The notes under the pieces are model-generated. The model saw nothing but the letters and a program-made list of their open reading frames with translations. It was not told where the DNA came from and searched no databases. From Defluviicoccus sp. (GTDB lineage Bacteria > Pseudomonadota > Alphaproteobacteria > MPNO01): a DNA stretch of 57,624 nucleotides. The position numbers and the translations under genes are program-made. How positions within the stretch are numbered: position 1 is the stretch's first letter; the number at the start of each line of letters is the position of its first letter. Shown here one piece after another: positions 32,680 through 41,865 of this stretch. Where the stretch lies: positions 1 through 57,624 of the forward strand of contig JAPPIT010000006.1 in NCBI GenBank assembly GCA_028820505.1, given 5' to 3'.

Positions 32680-33726
32680 ATGTCCAGAAAACTCGCCCTG
32701 CCTGCCCTCGCGGCGGCGCTGGCGTTCGGCGCATCGGCCAGCGCCCAGCAGAACCTGACCGCGGAAACCGGTCCCCCCGGAGGCGTACCCCATGGCGCGG
32801 TGACCACCCTTGGCGAGCTCGCCTCGCGGGCGGGCGTCGCCAATTTCCAGATCGCCGAGGGCCAGACGCTGACCAACTCGCTGCAGAACGTGGCCCAGGG
32901 CAAGACGGATGTGGCGGCGGTCCCGCTCATTCTGCCCTTCCTGCTGTCGAAGGGCGCCGGGCCCTATGCCAAGCTCGGCAAGCAGAAGGGCGCCGAGCTC
33001 GCGAAGAACACAGCGGTCCTCTACACCTATGTCTATGGCGGCTACGCGCTGTATGCCTATGACAGTTCCCCCGTCAAAGGCTGGATGGACATAAAGGGCA
33101 AGACGATCGTCAACGGCCCGCCGCGCGGCGCTGCGCTGAGCATCGCCCGCGCCCTGGTCCGGCTGGTGACCGGCTATTCGGATGGCAAGGACTACAAGGG
33201 CCGGCAGTCCAACTGGGGCCAGATGGTCAAGACCATCACCGACGGCACCGGCGACGCGATGGTGCTGCCGATCACCTTCCCCGATTCCCGGATCGTCCGT
33301 TCCCTGGGCTCGGGAAGCATGACCGCCTGGTCGGTGCCGCTGAAGGCGTGGAACTCCAAGGGCATGCAGAAATATCTCAAGGCGCCCGGAATCGCGCCCT
33401 GGGTCATCGACTTGAAGACCGTCAAGCCGCTCAAGGGGCTCACGCTGGTTTCGGAAGACGGCATCTGGCGCAGCCCGGCGACGGCGGGCGCCGACATGGT
33501 CCACATGTCGATGGACTTCAATCTGGCCAAGGCCCTGACCAAGGTGGCGATTTCCAATGTGAAGAGCTTCACGACCAAGGCGCCCTATATGGCCAATATC
33601 GGCATCGGCAACACCGACCCGGCAAAGACCGGCCTGTGCGGCGCCGTGCCGGTGAAGTACCACCCCGGCGCCGTGGCGGCCTGGGAGGAGGCGGGCCACA
33701 AGATCCCGGACTGCGCCAGGCCGTAG
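32680..33726 (+). CDS. TAXI-family TRAP transporter substrate-binding protein (copy 3)
   Basis: A 348-residue paralogue, third in the array. The signal peptide ends SASA-QQ. It keeps QTLTNSLQNVAQGKTDVAAV and the glycine/tyrosine segment, here YVYGGYALYAYDSS, but replaces the ANA/DNLDAY segment near residue 300 with SNVKSF. ATG 32680, preceded by AGGAAGG, is preferred over an upstream in-frame ATG because it matches the other copies exactly. It ends 54 bases before the permease. Confidence 0.88.
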   Translation: MSRKLALPALAAALAFGASASAQQNLTAETGPPGGVPHGAVTTLGELASRAGVANFQIAEGQTLTNSLQNVAQGKTDVAAVPLILPFLLSKGAGPYAKLGKQKGAELAKNTAVLYTYVYGGYALYAYDSSPVKGWMDIKGKTIVNGPPRGAALSIARALVRLVTGYSDGKDYKGRQSNWGQMVKTITDGTGDAMVLPITFPDSRIVRSLGSGSMTAWSVPLKAWNSKGMQKYLKAPGIAPWVIDLKTVKPLKGLTLVSEDGIWRSPATAGADMVHMSMDFNLAKALTKVAISNVKSFTTKAPYMANIGIGNTDPAKTGLCGAVPVKYHPGAVAAWEEAGHKIPDCARP

Positions 33727-33780
33727 CCGGAACCGATCGGATGGGCCGCGGGTTTCCCGCGGCCCTCTGCTTCGCAGCGG

Positions 33781-36162
33781 GTGAACAGTCAAGTGAACGA
33801 CGCGGAACCCCTGCGCTCCCACCGTAAGGGCCTGAGCGATCGCATCGTCTATTTCCTGGCGGCCTCCCTCGTCCTGATCGGCCTGATAAACGCGATGCCG
33901 GGCATCCCCGGCATCGACGATCTCGCGAGGGACATTTCCGGCGACCCACGGTTCGTCATCCGCAAGTTCCGCTTCGAGTACTACTACCCTTTCTTTTTCG
34001 CGTTGATGATGCTGACGGTGGCGCTGCACCATTCGATGTGGCGCTCCTGGGCCGGCAAGAGCGGCCTGCGCCGCGGTTTCGGCCTGTTCATGGACCTGGC
34101 GCTCGTCACCATGGCGATCGCCATCTCGCTCACCTACATCATCGAGATCGAGTCGGTTTGCGTGATCGACCAGATCACCGGCGACCGCGCGCGGCTGATC
34201 GCCGAGAGCCTCAAGATCGAGAAGGAAAACGCCGCGATCTTCGGCCTGCCCGAGCCGGAGACGGTGGAAGACCCGCAATGTCTCCACACCACCGAGGGCT
34301 GGATCGTGGCCATCGTCGGGCTCGCGGTCGTCGTTTTCCTCTCCTACAACATCAAGGTCTGGGGGTTCCCCCTGGTCCTGGTCGCCATACTGATCGCGGC
34401 CTACACCATCGTCACCGTGCTCATCTGGTACTTCTTCGGCCCCGAGGGCATGGACAAGTACGTGGTGACCAAGCTCGGCGGCGATCCCCGGTCGCTGTGG
34501 GACGGGCGGCCCCGCGTCCATGACATCCTGACCAACAACGCATCGGGCCTGCTCGGCAGGTTCATGGACATCATCCTCAACGAGATCTTCCCCTATCTGA
34601 TCCTGGGCTCGCTGTTCGGCGCCTCGGCGGGCGGCAAGTCCCTGATCAAGCTCGCCTTCCGCTGGACCCGACGCCTCCGGGGCGGGCCCGCGCACGCGGC
34701 CATCGTGTCGTCCGCCATGTTCGGCACGATCTCGGGCGGGCCGATCGTCAACGTGCTGTCGACGGGAGTGCTGACGATTCCGATGATGATCCGGCGCGGC
34801 TTCTCGCCCGTATTCGCCGGCGGGATGGAGGCCGCCGCCTCGTCCGGCGGCTCGATCATGCCGCCGGTCATGGGGGTCGCCGCCTTCGTGCTCGCCGCGC
34901 TCACCGCGGTCCCCTACAGCGAGGTGATAATCGCCGCCGCGATCCCCGCGCTGGCCTACTTCTTCTGCCTGTTCCTGTCCGCGATCTTCCAGTCGCGGAA
35001 ACAGAAAATCGAGGCCTTCGGCCAGTTGACCGACGAGATGCACCTCTCGCGGCAGGACATCTACAACCTGATGATGATCTTCGGGCCGATCCTGGTCATC
35101 CTGTTCCTGCTGCTCACGTCGAAGGAGAACGTGGGCTGCGGCTGGTTCGACGGGCTGCTGGGCGCCGAGCGCGTATTCGCGGACGGGGTCTGCAAGGTCT
35201 CCGAGCTTCCCTGGTTCCTGAAGCTGCTGCAGAACGCCGCGGGCGACGCCGGGAGCGCCGGGTGGTGGGCGGTCGCGCTGCTCTGCGTCCTCCTGTTCCT
35301 GGATCCCGAAATGCGGGTCCGGCCGCGCAAGCTGCTCGATGCCTTCTCGGACGCGGGCGTCCTGATCTCGACCCTCTACCTGATGTTCCTGGCGGTCTCG
35401 ATCATCGACTTCTGCCTGAAATTCACCGGCCTCCCCTTCTTCATCTCGCTCGACGTGCTGCAATGGCTGAAGAGCCTCAATCTCGGCGCCGGCGGCTCGG
35501 TCGTGTTCCATTTCATGGCACTGGCGATGACCATGCTTCTCGCGGTCCTGCTGGGCATGGGCATGCCCGCGGTGCCGGCCTATATCAACGTGGCCCTGCT
35601 GATGGGGCCCGTGCTCGCCGGGCTCGGCGTCTCGATCTTCACCGCGCACATGTTCATCTTCTATTTCGCCGTGGCGTCGGCGATCACCCCGCCGGTGGCG
35701 CTGGCTGCCTTCGCGGCGAGCTCGATCACCAAGGCCGAGCCCATGTCGACCGGGTTCTCGGCGGTCAGGTCGGGAATCGTCATATTCGTCATACCGTTCG
35801 TCTTCGCGGTCTATCCCGAGCTGCTGCTGATCGAGGAGGCGGTCGTGGACCCGACATCCACGGGGACAGAGATCGCCTATCTGCCGGGATATGACGGCAC
35901 GGTGGCGCTGGTGCCGCTGTTGTGGCTGCTGGCGCGGCTGATTTTCGGGCTCTATCTGCTCGCGAGCGCGTTGGCGCGGTTCGACCGGGAGGCGCTGCCG
36001 CTATGGGAGGTCGGGCTCAGGCTCGCGCTCGCCGTCCTGGTGATCTCGAACGACAGCACGCTCTACGGACCGGCCATCGCCGTCGCAATCCTCTGGATCG
36101 GCTGGCATGCCTTCCGGACCCGAAAAAGGCGCGCGGTCGAGGAACCGGCTCTAGGGTGCTGA
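33781..36162 (+). CDS. TRAP transporter fused permease (small and large membrane subunits)
   Basis: A 793-residue polytopic membrane protein joining a four-helix DctQ-like part and a DctM-like large subunit, the usual partner of TAXI binding proteins. Family motifs include SSAMFGTISGGPIVNVLSTG and MEAAASSGGSIMPPVMGVAA, which line the transport site, and MGMPAVPAYINVA later. It imports the substrate with a sodium or proton gradient. The start is GTG at 33781. An extra loop (about residues 117-180) rich in charged residues follows the first helices. Its 3' end overlaps the convergent amidase by 12 bases. Confidence 0.93.
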   Translation: MNSQVNDAEPLRSHRKGLSDRIVYFLAASLVLIGLINAMPGIPGIDDLARDISGDPRFVIRKFRFEYYYPFFFALMMLTVALHHSMWRSWAGKSGLRRGFGLFMDLALVTMAIAISLTYIIEIESVCVIDQITGDRARLIAESLKIEKENAAIFGLPEPETVEDPQCLHTTEGWIVAIVGLAVVVFLSYNIKVWGFPLVLVAILIAAYTIVTVLIWYFFGPEGMDKYVVTKLGGDPRSLWDGRPRVHDILTNNASGLLGRFMDIILNEIFPYLILGSLFGASAGGKSLIKLAFRWTRRLRGGPAHAAIVSSAMFGTISGGPIVNVLSTGVLTIPMMIRRGFSPVFAGGMEAAASSGGSIMPPVMGVAAFVLAALTAVPYSEVIIAAAIPALAYFFCLFLSAIFQSRKQKIEAFGQLTDEMHLSRQDIYNLMMIFGPILVILFLLLTSKENVGCGWFDGLLGAERVFADGVCKVSELPWFLKLLQNAAGDAGSAGWWAVALLCVLLFLDPEMRVRPRKLLDAFSDAGVLISTLYLMFLAVSIIDFCLKFTGLPFFISLDVLQWLKSLNLGAGGSVVFHFMALAMTMLLAVLLGMGMPAVPAYINVALLMGPVLAGLGVSIFTAHMFIFYFAVASAITPPVALAAFAASSITKAEPMSTGFSAVRSGIVIFVIPFVFAVYPELLLIEEAVVDPTSTGTEIAYLPGYDGTVALVPLLWLLARLIFGLYLLASALARFDREALPLWEVGLRLALAVLVISNDSTLYGPAIAVAILWIGWHAFRTRKRRAVEEPALGC

Positions 36163-37641
36163 TTCCGGCGGCTTCCGGTGCCGCGTCGCCCGTTCGTAGG
36201 CGTAGGCGTAGCGGATCGTCCTGGCATCGTCGTAGCCCCGCCCGAGAAAGGTAATGCCGGCCGGCAACCCGTCCGAGGTAAAGCCCGCCGGAACGACGAT
36301 CGAAGGCACGAAGATCAGGAACGTGTTGAGGTAAGGCGCGCCCTTCTGGTCGACGAAGGGCGGGTTGACGCCGTCCTCGATGACGGTCGGCTGGTGCTCC
36401 ACCGCCTTGTGGACGATGGCATCGAGGCGATGGTCGGCCATGGTCGCGAGGAAGCGGGTCATCAACCGCTCGCGCGCCGCGAGACAGGCGCGCCGCGCTT
36501 CGGCGTCGGCATTGGCGGCCCAGCGGGTGCGGACGCCCCGGAAGGTCTCGGCGAACAGGGGCGAGGCCATCGCCTCGTCGCGCGAGGCAAACGGCGGCGC
36601 GGCGGTCCCCGAGACGTATTCGAGGAACGAGGCGTCTTCCTCCGCCCGGTCGTTGACCCTCGTGGCGAGAAGTTCCGCGAGATCCGGGATGACCACCGGG
36701 TCGACGATCTCCGCGCCGCACGAGGCGAGCTCTTCCACCGCGCGGCCGAATACGGCGTCCACCTTGGCGAAATCCTCTGACCCGGGCTCGCTGCCGAATC
36801 CCATGGGTTCCCGCAGGATCCCGATGCGCGCGCCCTTCAACGCATCCGCGCCGAGACCGTCGGCATAGCTATGCGGCGCCCGGCCGAAGCCCCGCGCGGT
36901 GATCGGATCGGCGGGGTCGTAGCCCACCATGACGTCCATCAGGCGGGCGGCGTCAGCGACGGTGCGGCACATCGGCCCCAGCGAGCCGTTGATCATGGGC
37001 CAGCCGGCATAGACGCCGCCGCGGCTGACCAGCCCGGCCGTGGGGCGCATGCCGACCGCGCCGTTCCAGGCGGCGGGACGGCGGATCGAGGCAAACCCCT
37101 CCTGGCCGATGGCGACGGCGGCGAGGTTCGCGGACACCGCCGCGCCCGAACCGCCCGACGACCCGCCGGCGGTGCGGGAGAGGTCGTAGACATTCCGCGT
37201 CGAGCCGAACAGCGAGCCGTGCGTGTCGCCCGCCCCCATCTCGCCCAACGTGGACTTGGCGAGGACGATCGCGCCGGCCTCCTTGAGTCGCGCGGCGATG
37301 AAGCAATCGCGCCCGGGGTAATGGTCCCTGAACAGGATCGAGCCCATCGTCGTCGGCATCCCGTCGACATCCGCCTGGTCCTTCATGATGACCGGAATGC
37401 CGTGCAGCGGGCCGACCGGGCCGTCTTTCTCGAACGCGGCATCGAGCCGGTCCGCCTCTTCCCTCGCCGCCGGGTTCACCGAGATTATGGAATTGATCGC
37501 CGGGCCGTTCCGGTCGTAAGCCTCGATCCGGTCGAGATAGGCTTCCACCAGCGCCCGCGCCGTCAGCGTGCCGGCGCGATAGGCCGCGTGAATGTCCGCG
37601 ATGGTGGTTTCCGGGACCGTGAACCCGCCGTCCGCCGCCAC
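36151..37641 (-). CDS. Amidase (amidase signature family)
   Basis: A 496-residue amidase. The Ser-cisSer-Lys triad is K87 (PVIMKDQ), S161/S162 in AGGSSGGSGAAVSANL and S185 in EGFASIRRPAAW. The usual GTDxGGSIR is altered to GQEGFASIR, as in a subset of the family. It hydrolyses an amide to acid and ammonia. The start is GTG at 37641, one base from the stop of the LLM gene, so it ends the minus-strand operon starting at 46127. It may deamidate the product of ring opening (inference). Confidence 0.9.
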   Translation of the reverse strand: MAADGGFTVPETTIADIHAAYRAGTLTARALVEAYLDRIEAYDRNGPAINSIISVNPAAREEADRLDAAFEKDGPVGPLHGIPVIMKDQADVDGMPTTMGSILFRDHYPGRDCFIAARLKEAGAIVLAKSTLGEMGAGDTHGSLFGSTRNVYDLSRTAGGSSGGSGAAVSANLAAVAIGQEGFASIRRPAAWNGAVGMRPTAGLVSRGGVYAGWPMINGSLGPMCRTVADAARLMDVMVGYDPADPITARGFGRAPHSYADGLGADALKGARIGILREPMGFGSEPGSEDFAKVDAVFGRAVEELASCGAEIVDPVVIPDLAELLATRVNDRAEEDASFLEYVSGTAAPPFASRDEAMASPLFAETFRGVRTRWAANADAEARRACLAARERLMTRFLATMADHRLDAIVHKAVEHQPTVIEDGVNPPFVDQKGAPYLNTFLIFVPSIVVPAGFTSDGLPAGITFLGRGYDDARTIRYAYAYERATRHRKPPESAP

Positions 37642-37642
37642 G

Positions 37643-38587
37643 TCAGCCGATCTCCGGCAGGATTTCCTCGGCGATCCGCTCGATCTGCTCCATGTCGAAG
37701 CGATAGGGCACCAGGGTGATCTGCTGCACCCCCGCGTCGAGATGGGCGCGGAGCTGCTCGATGCACTCCTCCGCCGTCCCCAGCACCGCGCTGTCGGTGG
37801 TGGAATCGCTCCAGCCTGCGAAGTCCCATTCGGTGGTGAGCCACTCGTACATCGGCTTCTCGACCTCGGCGCGCGACTTGCCGACCATGATCGGAAGCTG
37901 GTTGATGCTCTTCAGCGTGTCCGGGTCCTTGCCGCCCTCCTCGGCGAAGCGGCGGACCTTGTCCCAGGATTTCACGAACCCGTCGACGGTGTAGTAGTAG
38001 GTGAGCCAGCCGTCGCCGGCGATCGCCGCGCGCCTGAGCACCCGGTCGACATAGCCGCCGATCAGGATCGGGGGGCGCGGCTTCTGCACCGGCTTGGGCG
38101 ACATCACCGCCTCGCGCAGCTCGTAGGGCGGGTAGTTGCCGGTCACCGAATCCTCGGTGAACAGCCGGTTCAGGATCTCCAGGTTCTGATCCATGATGTT
38201 GCCGCGCTTGTTGAACGGCACGCCCATCGCGTCGAACTCGCGCTTGTACCAGCCCGACGCCATGCCGAGCGTGAGCCGCCCGTTGGAGATCTGGTCGAGG
38301 CTGGAAAGCTGCTTGGCGAGCACCACCGGGTTGCGCGACGGCAGGACGAGGATGCCGGTGCCGATGCGGATTTCCGTCGTCCGCGCCGCGACCGCCGTCA
38401 GAACGGTGAGCGAATCGAGGATCGGGAAATAGGGATCGACGCCCAGCAGGACATGGTCCCACACCCAGACCGACTCGTAGCCCAACTCCTCCATCCGGAC
38501 CGCGAAGTCGATCAGACCCTGCGGATCGGGCATCTCCGGCGCGGCGGTGAAGTTCTGCATCGCGATGCCGACGATCTTGCTCGCCAT
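37643..38587 (-). CDS. LLM-class flavin-dependent oxidoreductase
   Basis: A 314-residue bacterial-luciferase-like TIM barrel of the F420/FMN-dependent group. Typical stretches are YESVWVWDHVLLG, TEIRIGTGILVLPSRNP and SNGRLTLGMASGWYKREFDAMGV. Such enzymes are monooxygenases or F420-dependent reductases; in heterocycle degradation LLM enzymes can open hydroxylated rings, as RutA does for uracil. ATG 38587 has GGGGAAGCAG upstream. Thirty-seven bases follow the CoA-transferase stop. Confidence 0.88.
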   Translation of the reverse strand: MASKIVGIAMQNFTAAPEMPDPQGLIDFAVRMEELGYESVWVWDHVLLGVDPYFPILDSLTVLTAVAARTTEIRIGTGILVLPSRNPVVLAKQLSSLDQISNGRLTLGMASGWYKREFDAMGVPFNKRGNIMDQNLEILNRLFTEDSVTGNYPPYELREAVMSPKPVQKPRPPILIGGYVDRVLRRAAIAGDGWLTYYYTVDGFVKSWDKVRRFAEEGGKDPDTLKSINQLPIMVGKSRAEVEKPMYEWLTTEWDFAGWSDSTTDSAVLGTAEECIEQLRAHLDAGVQQITLVPYRFDMEQIERIAEEILPEIG

Positions 38588-38624
38588 CTGCTTCCCCTGT
38601 GCTCGTGGTTCGGGCGTGCGGCGT

Positions 38625-39395
38625 TCAGGCGATATAGACCCTGTCGGGGTCCATCTCGCGCAGCACCGCCAATTCCTCCACGGTCGGCGCGTCGGTCCGG
38701 CCGATCTCGTCGTCGAACATCAGCTCGAAGCCGGTGGCGTCCTGCACCTGCTCCGGCTCGACGCCGTCGTGCAGCGCCTCGACCTTCATCCGCCTGGTCT
38801 CCTCGTCGAAGCCGAGAACCGCGAGGTCGGTGATCACCTTGTAGGGGCCGCCCGTCGTCAGGCCGGAATCGCTCCGGCTGCTGCCGCCGTGCCAATAGCC
38901 GGTCGAGGTGACGAAATCGACATCTTCGACGAAGCGCCGCTTCTCGTGGATCATCGACACGATCATCCTCGTCAGGCTGGCGATGTCGTTGCCGCCGCCG
39001 GTTCCGGGCAGGCGGATCTTCGGGTCTTCCGCGTCGCCGATGAACGAGCTGTTGAGGTTGCCGTACCGGTCGATCTGGGCGCCGCCCATGAAGCCGATAT
39101 CGACATAGCCGCGCTGCAGGAGCAGCAGCACGTCGGTGTTCGACAACACCATGTTGGCCTGGCGCGTGCAGCGCTGCTCGTTGGTGGACGGCGGCAACTC
39201 GCCGGGGACGATGAACGGCCCGAGCACGCCGCCCTCGAACAGGATGGTGAGCCCGGGCGCGTGTATCCTCTGGGCGAGGGTCGCGGCGAGCAGGGGAATC
39301 CCGACGCCGGCGAAGACGGTCTGGCCGTCCTCCAGCACCCGGCTGCTCATCACCGCCAGAAGTTCGGAAGCGCTGTGGGAACCGTTCTCAGTCAT
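38625..39395 (-). CDS. CoA-transferase subunit B (glutaconate/3-oxoacid CoA-transferase family)
   Basis: A 256-residue beta-type subunit. It shows the family fold with FAGVGIPLLAATLAQRIHAP, ILFEGGVLGPF and GYVDIGFMGGAQIDRYGNLN. Together with the upstream alpha-type subunit it moves CoA from a donor such as succinyl-CoA to a carboxylic acid. Its start overlaps the end of subunit A by eight bases. The catalytic glutamate is not certain from sequence alone. Confidence 0.88.
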   Translation of the reverse strand: MTENGSHSASELLAVMSSRVLEDGQTVFAGVGIPLLAATLAQRIHAPGLTILFEGGVLGPFIVPGELPPSTNEQRCTRQANMVLSNTDVLLLLQRGYVDIGFMGGAQIDRYGNLNSSFIGDAEDPKIRLPGTGGGNDIASLTRMIVSMIHEKRRFVEDVDFVTSTGYWHGGSSRSDSGLTTGGPYKVITDLAVLGFDEETRRMKVEALHDGVEPEQVQDATGFELMFDDEIGRTDAPTVEELAVLREMDPDRVYIA

Positions 39396-40341
39396 TGTAG
39401 ACGCTCCTGCCGCGCCGGGCCGCGTCGATCACGTTGTCCATACCCAGAAGATCGAGATAGGCGACCCAGTCCTTGGGTTCGTAGACGTAACGCTCAAGAT
39501 ACTCCTTCACGCCCGCCTCGGGGTCGCGGCTTATCTGCGCCGCGTAGGCGTCGAGATTGGGGAGAAACGGCTCGTAGACGCCGTAGCATTCGTGCGGCGC
39601 GCAGCCATAGGGCGCCTCGACCACGGCGTCGACGGTAATGAACGGAATTTTCGTCCGGTCCGGCGCCCGGCGGATCTGGTTGTTGGAGACGATCCGTTCG
39701 GCGGTCAGGATGACGCGGTTCGCGGCCATCGCGATGTCGGCGTCCATGAACGGGAGCCCGTCCATCTGCGCGTTGCCGTAGGGGTCGCAGCGCTGGACGT
39801 GGATCAGCGCGACATCGGGGTTGAGCGCGGGCACGAGCAGCAGCTTCTCCCCGGTGAACGGGCAGTCCATCTCCTTCGGCCCGTCGATACGCCCGGTCAG
39901 GTCCGAGCCCATCATGCTGCGCACCGGGATAAAGGGCACCCCCATGGCGCCGGCGCGGTAACGCACGCCGATCGCCATGTGGCTCCATTCCTCGAACGTC
40001 GCCTGCCCCGTCTCGGTGTAGTGACGCATCACCTTGGAGACGCCCCAGACGATGCCCTGGGAGAACCAGCTGGTCAGCACGTGTTTGCTGGCGCCGGAGC
40101 CGTAGAACAGGTCGCCCTCGGTCGAGGTGATGCTGCGCGAGACGACGAGGTCCTTCTTCCGCGCCCGGATCAGCGCCCACACCATCGCCATCGGCGTGCG
40201 CGACAGCGTGCAGCCGCCGAGCGCCACGTGGTCGCCGTCATCGACCAGCGCCGCCGCTTCCTCCAGAGACATCACCTTCTCGCGCAGGCTGCGGTCTCGC
40301 GCCTCGGTCTCGCGCCTGAGATCCCCATAGGGCTTGATCAC
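39388..40341 (-). CDS. CoA-transferase subunit A (glutaconate/3-oxoacid CoA-transferase family)
   Basis: A 317-residue alpha-type subunit. EEAAALVDDGDHVALGGCTL is the family N-terminal region; VPVRSMMGSDL-like and HVQRCDPYGNAQMDGLPFMD stretches follow. With subunit B it would activate the acid product of the pathway to a CoA thioester ready for beta-oxidation-like steps. The gene follows the PLP enzyme by 12 bases. Confidence 0.88.
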   Translation of the reverse strand: MIKPYGDLRRETEARDRSLREKVMSLEEAAALVDDGDHVALGGCTLSRTPMAMVWALIRARKKDLVVSRSITSTEGDLFYGSGASKHVLTSWFSQGIVWGVSKVMRHYTETGQATFEEWSHMAIGVRYRAGAMGVPFIPVRSMMGSDLTGRIDGPKEMDCPFTGEKLLLVPALNPDVALIHVQRCDPYGNAQMDGLPFMDADIAMAANRVILTAERIVSNNQIRRAPDRTKIPFITVDAVVEAPYGCAPHECYGVYEPFLPNLDAYAAQISRDPEAGVKEYLERYVYEPKDWVAYLDLLGMDNVIDAARRGRSVYND

Positions 40342-40353
40342 GTCGTCGCCTCC

Positions 40354-41865
40354 TCAACCCGGCCGGTTGACGCCCGTTTCGGCATTGAACGCCCGGATCG
40401 CTTCGTCCCACAGCGGCAGCGCGTCGTGCAAGCCGGTCCAGAAGCGTCGGTCGCGGCGCTCGTCGAACGCCTCGAGGTCGATCCCGCGCTGCTCGACCCA
40501 GGTAAAATAGCCGAGATTGAAGATGCGCGTCCGTTCCGCATGGCCGGTCTCGAGCACGTGGTCCGTCCCGATCGCGGCGAGATCGCGCCCGAACGTCTCC
40601 GCCGCCGCCATGCCGTCGAAATCGCCGGCGAACTCGGCCCCGATCGTCTTCGCCCGCTCGCTGTCGTACATCGAGGCGCCGTCGGTCGCCACCGTGACGA
40701 TCAGGTCGTCGGGGCCCAAACCGTAGTATTTCGCCGTCTTGATGGACGCCAGCACGTTGGCGATCGAAGACAGCCCGAAATCGGAGAGCCGCGCGACGGT
40801 CCCGGCATCGACGCCGCATCTTCCCGTCAGATGGGCGCGCCCGGTCTCGGTATTGAACAGCGCGTTCAGCCGGTCGCAATTGCGGTCCGGGACGCCCACC
40901 ACCGCATCGGTATTCATCACGTTCTGGATCAGCGGGATGTGCTTGTCGCCGATCCCCTGGATGTTGTGCGCCCCGTAGCCGTTATAGAGCATGGTCGGGC
41001 ATTCGAGCGGCTCGACCGCGACGATCCGCGCGCCTTCCGTTTCCTTCAGGCGGTCTCCGGCGGCGAGCGTCCCGCCGGAACCGGTGCCGGCGACGAAGGC
41101 GGCGAGCGCGAGATCGGGGTTGTCGCGGCGGAGATGGGCGTGCACCGCCTCCAGGGCGGGCCCGGTGCAGCGGTAATGGCCCAGATAGTTGGCGAACTCG
41201 GAGAACTGGTTGAGGATCGCATTGGCGGGGTCCCGCTCCAGCGCGTCGCACGCATCGTAGATTTCCTTGACGTTGCTCTCGGAGCCGGGCGTGCGGACGA
41301 TGTCGTCGGGATGCTCGATCCATTCGCGCAGCCAAGCGAACCGCTCGGCGCTCATCCCCTCGGGCAGCACGGCGACGCCGCGCACCCCCATGGTGCGCGA
41401 GATCGCGACGCCGCCGCGGCAGTAATTGCCGGTCGACGGCCAGACCGCCTTGTGCCGGGCCGGATCGAACCGCCCGGCGACCAGCCGCGAGACCAGGCAG
41501 GCATAGGCGGCGAGCACCTTGTGGGCGCCGATCATCGGGAAGCTATTGCCGAGCGCGACGGCGATCGGCGCGTCGACGCCGGTCAGCGCCTTCGGCAGAA
41601 CCACATGAGGCGGCACGGGCCGGACGCCGCCGGTGCCGATATCGTTGAACCAGTGGACGCGGAACAGGTTGGCGGGGTCCGCCGCGTCGCGGTCGATCTG
41701 CCGGGTCCGGGCCGCGATGTCGCCCGGGATCGCCGCCGGGTCGGCAAGCTCCTCGAAGGTCGGCAGGACGACGCGCGCCTCGCGCAGATGGCGGACGGCG
41801 CTGTCGTAGACCGCCCGGTCCTCGATGCCGGTCGGAACGGCCGGGCTATGGCGAATTGCCGACAT
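40354..41865 (-). CDS. Pyridoxal-phosphate-dependent lyase/cysteine-synthase-like enzyme
   Basis: A 503-residue fold-type II PLP enzyme, longer than cysteine synthase (about 310). The PLP lysine is in FPMIGAHKVLAAYACL (about residue 114), the phosphate-binding loops are STGNYCRGGVAIS and AGTGSGGTLAAG. Long N- and C-terminal extensions flank the fold. Family proteins of this size have no firm function; deamination or beta-elimination of an amino-acid intermediate is plausible here. It overlaps the FeS subunit gene by 20 bases, so it belongs to the same transcript. Confidence 0.85.
   Translation of the reverse strand: MSAIRHSPAVPTGIEDRAVYDSAVRHLREARVVLPTFEELADPAAIPGDIAARTRQIDRDAADPANLFRVHWFNDIGTGGVRPVPPHVVLPKALTGVDAPIAVALGNSFPMIGAHKVLAAYACLVSRLVAGRFDPARHKAVWPSTGNYCRGGVAISRTMGVRGVAVLPEGMSAERFAWLREWIEHPDDIVRTPGSESNVKEIYDACDALERDPANAILNQFSEFANYLGHYRCTGPALEAVHAHLRRDNPDLALAAFVAGTGSGGTLAAGDRLKETEGARIVAVEPLECPTMLYNGYGAHNIQGIGDKHIPLIQNVMNTDAVVGVPDRNCDRLNALFNTETGRAHLTGRCGVDAGTVARLSDFGLSSIANVLASIKTAKYYGLGPDDLIVTVATDGASMYDSERAKTIGAEFAGDFDGMAAAETFGRDLAAIGTDHVLETGHAERTRIFNLGYFTWVEQRGIDLEAFDERRDRRFWTGLHDALPLWDEAIRAFNAETGVNRPG

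Noticed and set aside
32677..35649. Long minus-strand open frame (990 codons)
   Set aside because: Antisense to the TAXI copy 3 and TRAP permease genes, with low-complexity charged sequence; a shadow.
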